DNA of 64,000 bases from DAOPYU01 sp942493245. Lineage in GTDB: Bacteria; Sumerlaeota; Sumerlaeia; UBA8349. Below the pieces are notes generated by a model. The model was not told where the DNA came from and searched no databases. It saw nothing but the letters and a program-made list of their open reading frames with translations. Where the stretch lies: assembly GCA_942493245.1 (NCBI GenBank), contig OW818685.1, positions 5,704,001-5,768,000 on the forward strand, in the 5' to 3' direction. How positions within the stretch are numbered: position 1 is the first letter of the stretch; each line of letters opens with the position of its first letter. Made by a program: the position numbers and the translations under genes. Shown in pieces: positions 8,451 through 17,185 of the stretch.

Positions 8451-11400
8451 TCAGCGCCCGATGACCACGTTTCCGTTGATCGCTTCAATGCGCATCGCTT
8501 TGGTGATGCGGGGCGTTTCGGAAGAGGTATTGTCGCTCGTGTCGCCCTTGATTTTGATGACGCCGCCCGTCGTGACAGCGGCAACGGCTTCGGCCACCGT
8601 GTTATAGGGCTGAACGGAGGAACCCGTTTCCGTCCCGGTAAAGGCAAAATCTACCCAAACCTCAGCCGGATTCACAAGGGCTTCCTCCATGACGATCGTC
8701 GCCTGAACGGGGTGGCTGATACAGGCGTTGTCGAAGGCGGTAAACGAGATTGTGCGGTTGACCCGATCGGCGTCTGACGTGGGTGCGGCGGTGTTGTTGT
8801 ACTGAACGGTCCGCAGGACGGTCTGATAGTCGGCTACGGGCGCCACACCCTTGAGCACGAGCTGGCGGGTGGTGGAGTTATAGGCCTCGACCGTTACGCC
8901 GCCCGAGGCGGTGGCCGTAAGGGATTCGGCGGCGCCATTGGGCGCATTCAGGAGCGTGATGGTGAGCGAGACCAGATCGGGACTGGTCACGTCGGTGAGG
9001 GTGGCGTCGCTTTCGGGAACCGCGATCGCCCCGCCGTCGAAGGTGAACGTGGCCGTGCAGTTGGCGCCGGGGCCGGAGCCGTTCAGGTCAATCTGCGGCC
9101 CGTAAAGATTTGCGAGCGGAATTACGTCCAGGGCGTCGAGGCCAACGTGATTGGCTCCGGGCAGACTCGCGCCCGTGTGGTCGCCGAAGAGACGCTCGTT
9201 GAGTTCAATGCCGCGGAAAAGGCCATCGGGCGGCACGGGAGCGCCATAGGTGGGCGGCGAGTCGCTTCCCAGCACGTCGCACTCGTCAAGGCCGGCGCGC
9301 TGGAAGGGGAAGAGCGACGGTTTCTCGCCGGGGCCGGGGAAGATGGAACTGCTTTCCCCGTCGTCCAGGGTGCGGCGCGCGCTGGTGTCGCTCATGGCCG
9401 TTGAGAAGAACGCCAGAGAGCAGGGGTCGTAGTTGAAGAGGCCGTCGCGTACGATCAGCGCGCCGGTTTCGTCCTCCTCGTCGGACCAGAAGGGGGTCAG
9501 AGTGGAAGGCACCGCCCCTCCCAGGATGTAGGCGTAGGTGGCGGGAGCATCCACGGCATCAAGGCCCAGGGGCGTATTGTAAGTGCTCTTGTTCGTATCG
9601 CGGAAAAGATTGGCGAGGTCGCCTCCCCCCAGGGCGGGCAGGTTGTCGCGCCCGGCCCGAACCACCAGGCCGTCGGGTTTGCTGGCGCCCGACCCGTACT
9701 GGCTGCGCCAGTTGATGTAGGGCAGACGGATCATGAGCAGGTCGTCGTCGCTGATGGCGGTTCCCACGGGGAGACGCGCGCCGGTGATGGGATCGCAGAT
9801 GCGGTGCAGAGGCCCGAGGTAGTAGGTCTTCTGGGTATAGCCACCGATTTCATGGGGCGGCTCGCTGGCGGTTTCCGCAAAGGAGAAAAAGAGGGTGAAC
9901 GTCGTGGGGGGCGCGTAATCGTTGGGGGCCTGTTTGAGGCCGTTGACTTCGTTCAGGCGGTTGCGGAGGTTTTTGGCCGGCAAGGCGTTCGACGAGGTCA
10001 ACACGTAGGTGGTCAGGGCATCGAACCCTTCGGAGGTGATCCCCTCGACGTCCACGGCATCCAGACCGATGCTGGCCGAATTGGCCGTCGTGCCCCAGGT
10101 GTACTCCGTCACGGCCGGTTGCGTGAGACCGGCGTCGAGGTAAAAGTCGAACGGCTCGATGAGGAAGTAGTTGGGGATGACCACGCCGGAGTTGGTGAGC
10201 AGGTCGCCGGGCTTGACCGGGTAGGGCGCCCAAGCGGACGCCAGCGCGGGCGTTTCGGCGGACGTCAGAGCGGTTTCAGTGTTGAAGAAGACCTTGGGCA
10301 TCTGCGCGGTCACCGGCGCGTTGTCCTCGATATAGACCGTGTTGGTGGTCGTCGCGATGACGTCGAAGTCGTTGAGGCCCTTCTGGGGGATGGCCAATTG
10401 GGGGTCCACGGGGTTGTCGCCATAGAAGGCGGCGATCAGTTCTTTGTTTTTTCCGCCGGGCAGGATGCCGGGGCCTTCTCCGGGATAGCCGGGCAGGTCC
10501 ACCAGAATGTCACCGTGGGTGGCGGAGAGCGCTCCCACCCCCTGAGTCGCGGTGGTGACTGTGAAATCCTTCTCGCTGGACCAGAGAATGACTCCCGCGT
10601 TGTCGGGCGCCTGGAGGTAGGGATTGTTGACTTTTGAAGTGACGGCCCGAACCGCTTCGAGCGCGTCCACCAGGCCGAATCCGACCTGGTTGAGCGACCC
10701 GCCCTTACGATGGGCCGTACGGCCGAGCGCCAGCCGCACCTGCTCGGGGGTGAGGCTCGAATTGACTTCCATCATCAGGGCCGCGATGCCCGCCGCGTAG
10801 GGACAGGACATGCTGGTGCCCCGTTTGAGCACATAATTGGCCGGACCGGAGCCGTTGAGGTTCAAACCGTCGTCGTCAATAATGTAAGTGGTGGAGGGCG
10901 TGAAATTCGAGTCGCGGGCCGAGATGGTGATGCCCGGCGCGACCACATCGGGTTTCATCAAGCCGTCAATACGCGGCCCGATGCTGCTGAAACTCGACAG
11001 CGTGTCGTACGTCAGGTCGGAATAGGAGTAGGGGTTGCCCTGATAATTGGTCCAGTTGGTGCGCTGGGTCCAGGCGCCTACGGCGATTGCCGTATCGGCC
11101 ATCGCCGGGTGGAGGACCGTCGAGTTCACGTCCTCGATGTCGAACGTACCCTTGCCGCTGCTGCGGAAAAGGTGAGTGCTGGCATCATCCCCGCTCGCCG
11201 CGCTGTTGACCAGCTGGAACTGATAGGTCTTCGAGGCTCCCGCCGCAATCGAGGGCGTCAGGGTAAAGCGTTTGCCTTCGCGTCCGCGCGGGCTGGCGCC
11301 CTGGTAGGCCTGCACCAGGGTTTCACCCGCACCGAGGTTGGCGCACGTGAGACTGAGGTTGCGGTCGGAATAGCTGCCGTCGTCCCAGATCACGCGGATG

Positions 11401-12482
11401 TCTATGCCGGTGGTGTAAGGGGTTGCGGAAGAGGTGTTGCTCACCGTGAACGTGAAGACGCTGGTGGTGGTTGCGGGCGGGACAGTCATGGACTTGTGGA
11501 ACTTGTCGGTTCCCATGTTTCCCGCCGAGACAAAACAGGTCATGCCCGCGGCCGTGGCGGCGTCGATCGCCTGGCACACGTTACTGCTGCCGTCCATAAA
11601 GGTGTCCGTGCCGCCAAAACTCATCGAAAAAATCTTGCAACCCATCGTCGAGGCGCGGTTGATCGCCTCGATCATGTCGTCGAAATTCGCCGAACCGTCA
11701 ACGTCGTTTCCAATCTTGTAGAAATAGAGGCTGGCGTCGGGAGCGGCGCCTTTGTAAAGCCCGCCCGAGTGTGCGCCGCTGCCGACCGCGGTCCCCACGA
11801 CGTGGGTGCCGTGGTCGGTCACCAGGCTGGCAACGTTGGTCCCCCAGGTCGCAGGATTCGTCCCGTCGGTCATGTCGTAGGCCTCGATGGGCGTGGGGAT
11901 GTCGGTATTGGTCAGATCGAGACCCGCGTCGGCGATGGCGATCTTGACCCCGGCGCCCGTGGCGGGAACCACTCCGACACCAGCACGCACGGCATCCACC
12001 TGGGTCATGACAGCCGCCTGATCCGCGTTCATTTGCGCGGTAAATTCGGTCGAATCCAGGCGCGTAAAGCGTGCGTCACTTTCAATGAGAGGCAATGCGT
12101 CATAGTCCACGGTGGCCAGGTAGAATCCATAAGGGTGTTTCCCGGGGACTGGCGGAACAAAAGTCTCGTGGATCTGAATGCCTTTCTGGGCCAGATCTGC
12201 GATTTCGGAGCGGGTCAACGGATTCACCACATAAAGGGAGCAGTCTTCCCGGTCCACGTTTGCGATGTTCAATCCGGAAGATTGGAGGGATTGTGTGTGC
12301 TGTTGGAGCGAGACTCCCGCGGGACGCTCCTTCTGAGCCTTGTGCGCCAGAATTTCTCCCGAGACTTTCTGCATCTCGTCAGGCGGTATTTGCGCCCCTG
12401 CGGGGGCAACAAAAGCCATGAGAAGAAGAATGACCGCCACCCGAACCGCTGCGGCGCACAAAAACGAAAGAGGGCTGTTCAT
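8451..12482 (-). CDS. secreted subtilisin-like S8 serine protease with multi-module C-terminus
   Basis: A 1343-residue exported peptidase. A signal peptide ends PAGAQ near residue 31. The S8 catalytic triad is intact: D185 (IAIADAGLD), H224 (DHGTHVVGT) and S557 (GTSMSCP), with oxyanion N322 (SAGNMG). A ~100-residue beta-rich insert separates the His and Ser parts. Residues ~690-1130 carry five spaced copies of a GLDxxDV-like motif (702, 806, 973, 1064, 1114). Next comes a beta-sandwich (TVQYNNTAAP..RTISFTAFD), and the end (PYNTVAEAVAAV .. ITKAMRIEAINGNVVIG) looks like the start of a beta-helix. AAGGA lies upstream of the ATG, and a terminator follows. Likely role: degrading extracellular protein; the tail may bind a surface or substrate. 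The long plus-strand frame over 10710-12797 is its antisense. Confidence 0.92.
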   Translation of the reverse strand: MNSPLSFLCAAAVRVAVILLLMAFVAPAGAQIPPDEMQKVSGEILAHKAQKERPAGVSLQQHTQSLQSSGLNIANVDREDCSLYVVNPLTRSEIADLAQKGIQIHETFVPPVPGKHPYGFYLATVDYDALPLIESDARFTRLDSTEFTAQMNADQAAVMTQVDAVRAGVGVVPATGAGVKIAIADAGLDLTNTDIPTPIEAYDMTDGTNPATWGTNVASLVTDHGTHVVGTAVGSGAHSGGLYKGAAPDASLYFYKIGNDVDGSANFDDMIEAINRASTMGCKIFSMSFGGTDTFMDGSSNVCQAIDAATAAGMTCFVSAGNMGTDKFHKSMTVPPATTTSVFTFTVSNTSSATPYTTGIDIRVIWDDGSYSDRNLSLTCANLGAGETLVQAYQGASPRGREGKRFTLTPSIAAGASKTYQFQLVNSAASGDDASTHLFRSSGKGTFDIEDVNSTVLHPAMADTAIAVGAWTQRTNWTNYQGNPYSYSDLTYDTLSSFSSIGPRIDGLMKPDVVAPGITISARDSNFTPSTTYIIDDDGLNLNGSGPANYVLKRGTSMSCPYAAGIAALMMEVNSSLTPEQVRLALGRTAHRKGGSLNQVGFGLVDALEAVRAVTSKVNNPYLQAPDNAGVILWSSEKDFTVTTATQGVGALSATHGDILVDLPGYPGEGPGILPGGKNKELIAAFYGDNPVDPQLAIPQKGLNDFDVIATTTNTVYIEDNAPVTAQMPKVFFNTETALTSAETPALASAWAPYPVKPGDLLTNSGVVIPNYFLIEPFDFYLDAGLTQPAVTEYTWGTTANSASIGLDAVDVEGITSEGFDALTTYVLTSSNALPAKNLRNRLNEVNGLKQAPNDYAPPTTFTLFFSFAETASEPPHEIGGYTQKTYYLGPLHRICDPITGARLPVGTAISDDDLLMIRLPYINWRSQYGSGASKPDGLVVRAGRDNLPALGGGDLANLFRDTNKSTYNTPLGLDAVDAPATYAYILGGAVPSTLTPFWSDEEDETGALIVRDGLFNYDPCSLAFFSTAMSDTSARRTLDDGESSSIFPGPGEKPSLFPFQRAGLDECDVLGSDSPPTYGAPVPPDGLFRGIELNERLFGDHTGASLPGANHVGLDALDVIPLANLYGPQIDLNGSGPGANCTATFTFDGGAIAVPESDATLTDVTSPDLVSLTITLLNAPNGAAESLTATASGGVTVEAYNSTTRQLVLKGVAPVADYQTVLRTVQYNNTAAPTSDADRVNRTISFTAFDNACISHPVQATIVMEEALVNPAEVWVDFAFTGTETGSSVQPYNTVAEAVAAVTTGGVIKIKGDTSDNTSSETPRITKAMRIEAINGNVVIGR

Positions 12483-12845
12483 GACACAAATCCTTCCGCC
12501 GGCGTAACTACATTAGAAAGTGCTTACCCATGCCTCGAAACAATATCGAGAATTCCGCGAATAGAATCCAAATCCGCAACAATACTATGCCTCAATTGTT
12601 CCCTTTTGGGCAAGCGGTTTCTGCATGGGGTGTATCTGGACGGAACCGCCCCGGGAGGGGTGGGCGAAGCGGTTTGGGGGGTCGGCGAAGCCAAAATCGT
12701 CATTTCGCTGATAGCAGTTCTTGACAATCGGGATACAAATGAGCATTACTATTCTGGGGTTTACGAATTGTGTTCGAGTGTAAGGGCGAGGGCGTGAGGA
12801 CTTTGCGCGCTCCTGCGCAAGGGTTTATTTATATTGGAGAAATGG
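12483..12845. other. intergenic region between divergent genes
   Basis: About 360 bases separate the protease start (minus) from the XRE gene (plus). I see no gene. It holds a perfect TTGACA at 12721-12726, a possible -35 box for the XRE gene, although no good -10 box follows at 17 bases. A short palindrome TTGCGCG..TGCGCAA at about 12803-12820, just before the XRE start, could be an operator or leader hairpin. Confidence 0.4.
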
Positions 12846-13367
12846 GTGGAAAAGATGATGGACAAACTGCTGAAGGTCTTGGATGAAGAAGTCGCGCGTC
12901 AAATTCGGAAAGAGATGAAAGATCCCGTTTCGTCTCTGAGCGGGCAAATTCGCAGCATGCGCAATTCGCTCTCCGATCTGTTCCGGCGAATCCACTCGCT
13001 GGAATCGGAACTGGCAAAGTACAAAAAAACGGGGCACAAAACAATCTCTGTCGTCGAGCGGGAAAGCGATACCGACACCGGGATGGGTAAGTCCCATTTG
13101 ACGCCGATTCTGATCAAGAAACTGCGCACGCGCCTGGGACTTTCACAGATTCAATTTGCATTGCTGACCGGGGTCAGCCAACCGGCGGTGGCTGCCTGGG
13201 AACTCGGTCGGACGGCTCCCCGGGGCGCCTCGCGCCAGGCGCTGGTGAACCTACGCACCATGACGCCGCGCATGGCGCTCGAAAGCCTCGAAAAAATCGA
13301 GGTCGGCTCAAGTCTGAGAAAGAAACGCGGCCCGAAGAAGAAAGCGGTTTCCGTCTCTTGCCCATGA
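12846..13367 (+). CDS. XRE-family DNA-binding protein with N-terminal coiled coil
   Basis: About 173 residues. The N-terminal half is charged and heptad-like (MDKLLKVLDEEVARQIRKEM, then LSDLFRRIHSLESELAKYKK), suggesting a dimerising coiled coil. Residues ~88-125 form a helix-turn-helix of the XRE type (KLRTRLGLSQIQFALLTGV then SQPAVAAWELGRTAPRG). The C-terminus is basic (RKKRGPKKK) and may touch DNA non-specifically. No ligand or peptidase domain is fused. GTG at 12846 is preferred because GGAG lies six bases upstream; TTG at 12834 and ATG at 12855 are alternatives. A palindrome just upstream could allow self-regulation. Its targets are unknown; it is divergent from the secreted protease. Confidence 0.75.
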   Translation: MEKMMDKLLKVLDEEVARQIRKEMKDPVSSLSGQIRSMRNSLSDLFRRIHSLESELAKYKKTGHKTISVVERESDTDTGMGKSHLTPILIKKLRTRLGLSQIQFALLTGVSQPAVAAWELGRTAPRGASRQALVNLRTMTPRMALESLEKIEVGSSLRKKRGPKKKAVSVSCP

Positions 13368-13460
13368 GGAATCGCGGAACACGGGCGGTTCAGAGCCGGG
13401 CCGATGCCTGACGGTTCCAGAAACCGACAGCCCGTATTTGTTTTTTGAGGGTGAACTTTT

Positions 13461-13496
13461 CAACAGCCGGACGGCGCATGCGCCGTCCGGCTGTTG
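13461..13496. terminator. bidirectional terminator between convergent genes
   Basis: A perfect 36-base palindrome whose half is CAACAGCCGGACGGCGCA, between the convergent XRE gene and threonine synthase. It is flanked by TTTT on the left, so it could end transcripts from the right on the minus strand; the plus-strand side is less T-rich. Confidence 0.65.
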
Positions 13497-13532
13497 GTAT
13501 TCTGGTGAACTTGAGAAAGAAAGCGGGGTCTC

Positions 13533-14834
13533 TTACCCCTCGCGCAGTGCCTGCTCGACCGCTTCGAGCGTGGCGGGAATGGCGACAGGGCGGTTGGCGT
13601 AGTTGGACTGAATCCCCTGTTTTCCCAACTGTCCGGTGTGGTAGTGGACGGTGGCGTCGGGGTCCTTGAGCAGGTTGCCCGTCAGGATGCCCACGACGTG
13701 TTCGTCCTTGCCGATGACACCCTGGTCGCGCAGTTTCTTGGCGCCCGCCACCGAGCAACACGAGGCCGGTTCGGCGCCGATGCCCGCGCGGTCCACCCAC
13801 GCCTTGGCGTCCATGATTTCCTGTTCGGAGACCTGTTCGACCGTGCCGTTGCTCCACTCGATGCCGCGCAGGCTCTTGCGCCACGAAACCGGGTTGCCGA
13901 TCTTGATGGCCGTGGCGATGGTGTCGGCGTGGAGGACCGGTTCGTAGGGGGTCTTCTGGGTCCACATGCGGTAGAGCGGATTGGCTCCCTCGGCCTGGAT
14001 GACGGCGATACGGGGTTTCTTGCGGATGAGGCCCAGTTCGTGGAGTTCCATGAGACCTTTCGAGAGGGCGCTGTTGTTGCCCAGGTTGCCGCCGGGCACC
14101 ACGATCCAGTCGGGCGTCTGCCAGTCGAGTTGTTGCAGGAGTTCAAAGAGGATGGCCTTCTGTCCCTCGACGCGGAAGGCGTTGATCGAGTTCAGAAGGT
14201 AGATCTTCAGGTGGTCGCAGACCTTCTGGACCAGTTCCATCGCGACGTCGAAATCGCCCTCGATCTGGAGGGTCTTGCCCCCGTAGGCCAGGGCCTGGGA
14301 GAGTTTGCCGTAGGCGATTTTCCCCTCGGGGATGAAGATGACCGAATGCATTCCGGCCACGGCGGCATAGGACGCCATCGAGGCGGAGGTGTTGCCCGTC
14401 GAGGCGCAGGCGACCGACTGCGCACCCAGGAGCCGGGCCGCCGTGGCGCCGCAGGTCATGCCGCGGTCCTTGAACGAACCGGTGGGATTTTCCCCCTCGT
14501 GCTTGAGTTGAAAATTCGTCAGACCGGCGTATTCGCCCGCCAGCCCCGCCGGATAGAGGCGCGTGTTGCCCTCCTGACGCGAAACGATGAAACTCGGGTC
14601 AATGGGCAGAATGAGTTCGCGGTAACGCCAGACGCCGGAGTTGTCCGGAAACTTGCGGCTGCCCCAGCGGGCGTCCCAGAGGCGGCGCAAGTCGAGCCGT
14701 TTGAGTGTTTCGAGGTCGTGTTCGAGATCCAGAATGTCGCCACAGGCGCACCGGTAACGGATCTCCATCGGGTCGTATTCGGCGCCGCAGGCCACGCAGC
14801 GCAGTTTAACGGGGTATTGCAGGGGGTTGGACAT
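13533..14834 (-). CDS. thrC: threonine synthase
   Basis: A 433-residue PLP enzyme converting O-phosphohomoserine to threonine, the last step of threonine synthesis. The PLP lysine is K122 in NPTGSFKDRG, and a glycine-rich phosphate-binding loop (VVPGGNLGNNSALSKG) lies further on. The N-terminus carries two short Cys pairs (CVACGAEY .. CACGD, residues 13-33), a rubredoxin-like knuckle seen in one group of threonine synthases. The start at 14834 has AGGAG seven bases upstream; the frame is open to 14897. It is monocistronic, with no homoserine kinase or dehydrogenase nearby. The 5' neighbour at 15652 is unrelated. Confidence 0.94.
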   Translation of the reverse strand: MSNPLQYPVKLRCVACGAEYDPMEIRYRCACGDILDLEHDLETLKRLDLRRLWDARWGSRKFPDNSGVWRYRELILPIDPSFIVSRQEGNTRLYPAGLAGEYAGLTNFQLKHEGENPTGSFKDRGMTCGATAARLLGAQSVACASTGNTSASMASYAAVAGMHSVIFIPEGKIAYGKLSQALAYGGKTLQIEGDFDVAMELVQKVCDHLKIYLLNSINAFRVEGQKAILFELLQQLDWQTPDWIVVPGGNLGNNSALSKGLMELHELGLIRKKPRIAVIQAEGANPLYRMWTQKTPYEPVLHADTIATAIKIGNPVSWRKSLRGIEWSNGTVEQVSEQEIMDAKAWVDRAGIGAEPASCCSVAGAKKLRDQGVIGKDEHVVGILTGNLLKDPDATVHYHTGQLGKQGIQSNYANRPVAIPATLEAVEQALREG

Positions 14835-14979
14835 GGGATTCTCCTGTTGCGTCTTCTCCACGTTGCGCGAGAAGAGTCGAATGCCCGATGGAACCATAAA
14901 CGGCGACGGTTTTCAAGCCTTGCGAGACGAAAAGATAGCGGGAAACAGAAATATCTCGTTGCCCTGAAGGAACCGGAGA

Positions 14980-15035
14980 AACCACGAAATGCACGGAAAA
15001 AGCGGTTTCCGCGTTCTTCCGTGTATCTCGTGGTT
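14980..15035. repeat. AACCACGA-family hairpin
   Basis: AACCACGAAATGCACGGAA at 14980-14998 pairs, with two mismatches, with the segment ending CGTGGTT at about 15034. The loop is ~18 bases and includes an inner AAGCGG/CCGC pairing. It lies between the pseudopilin stop and the thrC start on the minus strand and may act as the pseudopilin terminator. It is the same family as 45741-45793 and the intron insertion site near 1430-1567. Confidence 0.6.
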
Positions 15036-15076
15036 GGAAAAAAGTGGTCGGGAGCGGCCTCGCACAGTTCCCGGTC

Positions 15077-15652
15077 TCAGAGATAATAGATCCGCTTGTT
15101 TGAGAACAGAATGTCGCCTGAAGATTTGGTTCCGTTTGTGGTGTCGTACACCACATTCAGTCCGTTGCTTTTCATTCTGTCCACATCCACCGGCGCCGGA
15201 TTTCCGCTCCACATGAAATCGTGATCCTGGTCCGGCCCGGGACACAACACCCAGTACAGAATTCCGCCGGCCTTGCCGACATCGTACGGCGGCCCGCCGT
15301 AATCGTACACGTCCTGATCGGCATTGAACTCATTGTGGGGCATGTTTCTCGAAACCCACGGCGTGTAGATGACAGCCATGACATAGGCCACCGGGGTGGT
15401 GAGTTGCGACCAGGTTTTGTAGTCGGCGTTGGTCCAGTCGGTCGGGTATTCGCTGCAATCCAGACGATAGGTTTCCATGCCCGTTCTCAGGGTCCGAAAG
15501 TCGCTGTACACTCGCGAAATCTTGGCGCGCGTCTGCGCTTCGAGGAAGTTGGGCACCGCAATGGCCGCCAGAATGGCAATGATGGCGACCACAATCAGGA
15601 GTTCGATCAGAGTGAACCCTCTCGTTGGGGTGTTTGCTGAATCGGAGCACAT
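15077..15652 (-). CDS. prepilin-type pseudopilin (GspG-like)
   Basis: A 191-residue protein with a type IV prepilin leader (RGFTLIELLIVVAIIAILA). Cleavage before F and N-methylation by prepilin peptidase are expected, giving one hydrophobic helix and a periplasmic globular domain. Such proteins assemble into type II secretion pseudopili or type IV pili. The globular part (RTLRTGMETYRLDCSEYPTD near residues 45-65) resembles the GspG/pseudopilin families abundant in PVC bacteria, in which many loose copies exist. The start at 15652 has GGAGG eight bases upstream. A promoter-like pair is visible upstream (15708-15737). The secretion ATPase and inner-membrane genes lie 22 kb away at 37.8-40.9 kb. 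Confidence 0.85.
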   Translation of the reverse strand: MCSDSANTPTRGFTLIELLIVVAIIAILAAIAVPNFLEAQTRAKISRVYSDFRTLRTGMETYRLDCSEYPTDWTNADYKTWSQLTTPVAYVMAVIYTPWVSRNMPHNEFNADQDVYDYGGPPYDVGKAGGILYWVLCPGPDQDHDFMWSGNPAPVDVDRMKSNGLNVVYDTTNGTKSSGDILFSNKRIYYL

Positions 15653-15707
15653 TTGAAACGCCTCCAATCTATCTGAAATTTAAAAGGGATACGGACCTTT
15701 CCCATAT

Positions 15708-15737
15708 ATTCTATATCCCTGCACGATCGGACGTCAA
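15708..15737 (-). promoter_or_regulatory. sigma-70-like promoter for the pseudopilin gene
   Basis: On the minus strand, TTGACG (15737-15732) is followed after 18 bases by TAGAAT (15713-15708), overlapping TATAGA. The predicted start of transcription lies about 50 bases before the ATG at 15652. Confidence 0.5.
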
Positions 15738-15874
15738 TAGGATTTGGATCGCAGGCGATTGCCGTCGAATCGGACCTGTAAGCGCGCCTTACACGTTGCC
15801 GTCTCAAGAGTTCACCTTGTTTGTAGATCGCCTTCGAATGGAGAGTTTCTTGGAGCGCCAATCTCCTGATCCCC

Positions 15875-16035
15875 AAAACCGCAGTTGAACCTTGAAAACA
15901 GCGGTTACGCGAACAAGTCGTTTGAAATCAGGAGGATTCAAGACACCCGAAGGGTGAAGTCCGGGAAAACAGAGAAAACGCCGGAGGCAGGGCGATTCGG
16001 AAAGAAAGCGCCGTTGGCGCTTCAACTGCGGTTTT
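15875..16035. mobile_element. MITE-like element with perfect 15-bp terminal inverted repeats
   Basis: AAAACCGCAGTTGAA at 15875-15889 is the exact inverse of TTCAACTGCGGTTTT at 16021-16035. The 161-base interior has no credible gene. The left neighbour (CGCCAATCTCCTGAT at 15856-15870) is a half copy of a palindrome found whole elsewhere, which suggests that the element, or a deletion, interrupted it. The same terminal repeat bounds 25978-26198. Confidence 0.65.
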
Positions 16036-16058
16036 CTGATTAGCCAGGGCCTGTTGCG

Positions 16059-17099
16059 CTACTGTTCCATTTTCCGCACCTTGCGCAGGAAGGCGTTGAG
16101 GGCGTCGAACTGGGCCTTGGCTTCGAGTTTCTCCTCGTATCCGTCCGCCTTCGAGACCGCGAGGAATTCTTTCTGCGCAGCGGTGGCGAGCTGGTGGAAA
16201 AGGTCGCTCTGGAAACCAGCCCGGTCGGGGGGCTGAAGCGTGGCCAGGTCACGAGCCAGTTCGGCGTAGAACTGGCCGAGCAGGAGACGGTGGGCGTTGA
16301 CGCGGGCGCTGTTGGCGTGGCGGTCGAGCAGGCCGCGCGCAAAATCCAGCGCGCGTTTCGAGCCATCGGGCAGAACGAATCGGTTGCGGAAGAGCGCCAG
16401 CGCATACTCGACATCGGCCTGTTCGAGTTCGCGGCGGATCAGGAGGGCGTCGTAGAAGCCGTGGCGCTGTTTTTCGAGTTCGGCCAGGCGCTCGCGACGC
16501 GCCTCGAGGTCGCGAAAGTACGCGCCCATGTTGCCGGCCTCTTTAGGGGGCAACAGGGCCTGGCGCACGGGCACGAAAGCCTCGATACGCTCGCGCGCTT
16601 TCGCCGCCAGCGGAGAGTCGGACAAGGCGGCCACACGGTCGAAGGCGTCGAGGGCGCCGCGGTAATCGGCCAGCCGCAACAGGGCCTCGGCCCGAGTGAA
16701 CGCGACCACATCGCTCTGGACGCCGGGGTTGCTCTGCTCGAAGTAGCCGAGCTTGGCCACCAGGGCACGGAAGACGTTCTGGCCCGAGATGTCCTTGGGC
16801 GTTTCGTAGCGGTACAGGTCGGTTTCGGCGTAGCGGCGGAACTCGGCCACCACCAGCAGGAGCGTTTCATGGGGCGGCTCGGGCGGGGCGACGACCGCCC
16901 GGCGGCACGCCATTGGGGTTGTCAGGAGCAGAAACAGAAAGGTCCAGACAAGAAGGAAACGGGGGCGAATGGATAATGAGGGGCAACATTCTGGGAGGGC
17001 GGGCGTCCCCGCCCGCCTGAGAGAAGGTCTGCGCCGGGAATTTTTAAGGGGGAGGGCTGAGTGCATTTCTTTATCCACGCAGGGTTCAGGGACGGGCAT
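16059..17099 (-). CDS. probable TPR-like lipoprotein
   Basis: About 346 residues. A hydrophobic segment (FLLVWTFLFLLL) followed by TPMAC at about residue 64 is a lipoprotein signal, so the mature protein should be anchored in the envelope. The mature part is helical and includes a tetratricopeptide-like stretch (ALLRLADYRGALDAFDRVAAL). It ends in charged helices. The start is uncertain: ATG 17099 has AGGAG seven bases upstream, but this gives an unusually long ~50-residue leader containing the translation of a dispersed GC-rich palindrome (RRAGTPALPE, 16995-17015). ATG 17066 is an alternative. It is third in a co-oriented set after psd and pssA, 86 bases downstream of pssA. Function unknown. 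Confidence 0.75.
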   Translation of the reverse strand: MPVPEPCVDKEMHSALPLKNSRRRPSLRRAGTPALPECCPSLSIRPRFLLVWTFLFLLLTTPMACRRAVVAPPEPPHETLLLVVAEFRRYAETDLYRYETPKDISGQNVFRALVAKLGYFEQSNPGVQSDVVAFTRAEALLRLADYRGALDAFDRVAALSDSPLAAKARERIEAFVPVRQALLPPKEAGNMGAYFRDLEARRERLAELEKQRHGFYDALLIRRELEQADVEYALALFRNRFVLPDGSKRALDFARGLLDRHANSARVNAHRLLLGQFYAELARDLATLQPPDRAGFQSDLFHQLATAAQKEFLAVSKADGYEEKLEAKAQFDALNAFLRKVRKMEQ

Positions 17100-17185
17100 C
17101 AACGGACTCCTTGGGCGCCTCGGGTCATCCGAACCGACCGGCGAGGGCGCCAGTCCCACATCGCCCCGGTTCCATAATGCCCCGG

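Noticed and set aside
10710..12797. 695-codon plus-strand frame
   Set aside because: Antisense of the subtilisin gene, whose intact triad and signal peptide show the minus strand is coding.
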